Origin: Burkholderiaceae bacterium
GTDB lineage: Bacteria > Pseudomonadota > Gammaproteobacteria > Burkholderiales > Burkholderiaceae_C
Assembly: GCA_019234815.1 (NCBI GenBank)
Contig: JAFALA010000115.1
Span: forward strand, 1 to 33,853
Direction: 5' to 3'
DNA length: 33,853 bases
The position numbers and the translations under genes are program-made. The notes beneath the pieces were generated by a model. It saw only the letters and a list, made by a program, of their open reading frames with translations, was not told the DNA's origin and did no database searches. Shown here piece after piece: positions 32,547-33,853 of the stretch. Each line of letters starts with the position of its first letter. The stretch's first letter is position 1.

Positions 32547-33853
32547 TCAGTGCTGGGTCAGCCGGAACGTGCCGATCACCTCGGCCAGGCGCTGCGCCTG
32601 ATTCTTCAGGCCCTCGGCGGCGGCGGCCGATTCCTCGACCAGCGCCGCGTTCTGCTGCGTGACCTGGTCGAGCTGGTTCACGGCGGTGTTGACCTCGCCG
32701 ATGCCCTGGCTCTGCTCGCGCGCCGAGCCGCTCAGCTCGGTGAGGATGTCGGCCACCCGCTGCACGCTGGTCATGATCTGTTCCATGCTTTGCCCGGCCG
32801 TGCCGACCTGCTGGGCGCCGGCCTCGACCCACTCGACGCTGGACTGGATCAGCGTCTTGATTTCCTTGGCCGCCTCCGCCGAGCGCTGCGCCAGCGCCCG
32901 GACCTCGCTGGCCACCACCGCGAAGCCGCGGCCCTGCTCGCCCGCGCGCGCCGCCTCGACGGCGGCATTGAGCGCCAGGATGTTGGTCTGGAACGCGATG
33001 CCGTCGATGGTGCCGATGATGTCGGAAATGCGCCGGCTCGACGCATTGATCTGCTCCATCGTCTTCACGACCTGGCCTACCACTTCGCCGCCCTGGCGTG
33101 CTGCACCGGCCGCATCGACGGCCAGATGGCTGGCGGTGGCCGCCGAGTCGGCGCTGTGGCGCACGGTGTGGGTCAGCTGCTCCATCGAGCTGGCGGTCTG
33201 CTGCAGGTTGCTGGCGCTTTCCTCGGTGCGCTGGCTCAGGTCCTGGTTGCCGACGGCGATCTCGCGCGAGGCGACGGCGATGGACTGGCTGGTCTGGCGC
33301 ACGTCGATCATGACCGTCTCGATCTTGGCGACGAACTGGTTGAAGGACTTGGCGATGTCGGCGATTTCGTCCTGGCCGTTGACGGCCAGGCGCTGCGTCA
33401 GGTCGCCGCTGCCGGAGCCGATTTCGTCCATGGCGTCGCGCACGCGGCCCAAGCCCTGCAGCAGTCTGCCGATGGCCAGCGCCGAGACCAGCGCCGCGGC
33501 GATCGCCACGACCACCAGCACCACGCCGGCGCTGCCGAGAATGGCCGACAAGGCGGCCAGCGCTTCATCGCGCTCGGCCGCCAGCACCAACGTCCAGTCG
33601 GTGCCGGGCACCGGGGTGGCGTGCAGGAAGAATCGCGATTCGCCGATCCGGGCCACGATCTCCTCCTCGGCGCCCGCGCGGGCGATCAGGGCGGGCGTCA
33701 GCTCGGCCGACAGGTCCGCCATCGGCTTGAGGGTCAGCGCGGCATCCGGGTGGGCAATGATGTTGCCGCTCTTGTCGAGCAAAAAGGCCAGGCCGCTGGG
33801 CGTCGGCTTGATCGACTTGAGGGTGGCGATGACGTCGTCCAGCGCCACGTCGA
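32547..33853 (-). CDS. Methyl-accepting chemotaxis protein, Cache type (5' partial)
   Basis: The gene enters from the right edge, and about 434 C-terminal residues are visible. They start inside a Cache-type sensor ([21 protein letters not shown], then [21 protein letters not shown], the membrane-proximal end of a dCache_1 domain). Next come TM2 (about 104-126), HAMP (to about 180, [22 protein letters not shown]) and a signalling domain with tip [20 protein letters not shown]. dCache_1 receptors often bind amino acids or other small metabolites; the ligand-binding part lies mostly outside the window. It ends in GTFRLTQH with no CheR/CheB pentapeptide. The HD-GYP gene follows by 10 bp on the same strand. 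Confidence 0.93.
   Translation of the reverse strand, partial: DVALDDVIATLKSIKPTPSGLAFLLDKSGNIIAHPDAALTLKPMADLSAELTPALIARAGAEEEIVARIGESRFFLHATPVPGTDWTLVLAAERDEALAALSAILGSAGVVLVVVAIAAALVSALAIGRLLQGLGRVRDAMDEIGSGSGDLTQRLAVNGQDEIADIAKSFNQFVAKIETVMIDVRQTSQSIAVASREIAVGNQDLSQRTEESASNLQQTASSMEQLTHTVRHSADSAATASHLAVDAAGAARQGGEVVGQVVKTMEQINASSRRISDIIGTIDGIAFQTNILALNAAVEAARAGEQGRGFAVVASEVRALAQRSAEAAKEIKTLIQSSVEWVEAGAQQVGTAGQSMEQIMTSVQRVADILTELSGSAREQSQGIGEVNTAVNQLDQVTQQNAALVEESAAAAEGLKNQAQRLAEVIGTFRLTQH

Overview
The window is GC-rich, densely packed bacterial chromosome. It looks like a betaproteobacterium of the order Burkholderiales (Alcaligenaceae- or Comamonadaceae-like). This rests on codon and GC character, on chemoreceptors of the 'NQDLSxRTEE / [10 protein letters not shown]' type, and on the gene families present. 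Genus is not certain. No rRNA, tRNA, CRISPR array, insertion sequence or phage gene was seen.

Layout. (1) 2-1848, plus strand: the C-terminal [2Fe-2S] end of a KshB/PaaE-type reductase, then a FadD3-like acyl-CoA ligase. This is probably the edge of a steroid or other ring-degradation cluster. (2) 1803-9259, minus strand: a small ribbon-helix-helix protein followed by hyfB-hyfC-hyfE-hyfF-hyfG-hyfI. This encodes a membrane-bound complex related to hydrogenase-4 and complex I. Its large subunit has lost the nickel-binding cysteines, so it is best called an energy-converting-hydrogenase-related (Ehr) complex. (3) 9369-10919, minus: a Cache-domain chemoreceptor. (4) 11119-18519, plus: a MarR regulator, then ytcA-mdtN-mdtO-mdtP (a FUSC-type tripartite efflux pump) and a long-chain acyl-CoA ligase. 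Two identical 12-bp palindromes, one before marR and one before ytcA, are the probable MarR operators. (5) 18516-21010, minus: a PAS-GGDEF-EAL protein followed by an FNR-like regulator with four FNR-spaced cysteines. (6) 21486-23039, plus: an Aer-like PAS chemoreceptor. (7) 23044-26356: a LysR regulator divergent from an SDR gene, a broken flavodoxin-fold quinone reductase gene, and a secreted SGNH hydrolase. (8) 26558-33853: four more chemoreceptors and an HD-GYP protein with a C-terminal zinc-ribbon-like module. The last receptor runs off the window.

Taken together, the right two thirds are rich in signalling: six chemoreceptors, two c-di-GMP enzymes and an FNR-like sensor. The left third holds a proton- or cation-pumping redox complex of unknown electron partner. 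Convergent neighbours are packed very tightly: fadD3/hyfI and the efflux-operon ligase/fnr-like gene overlap at their 3' ends, and several other pairs are 4-26 bp apart. No convincing intrinsic terminator was found.

The most unusual items are the Ni-less Hyf/Ehr complex with its adjacent DNA-binding protein, the acyl-CoA ligase inside an mdtNOP efflux operon, the FNR-like protein with a CRP-like recognition helix, and an 11-bp tandem duplication across the start codon of the FadD3-like gene.
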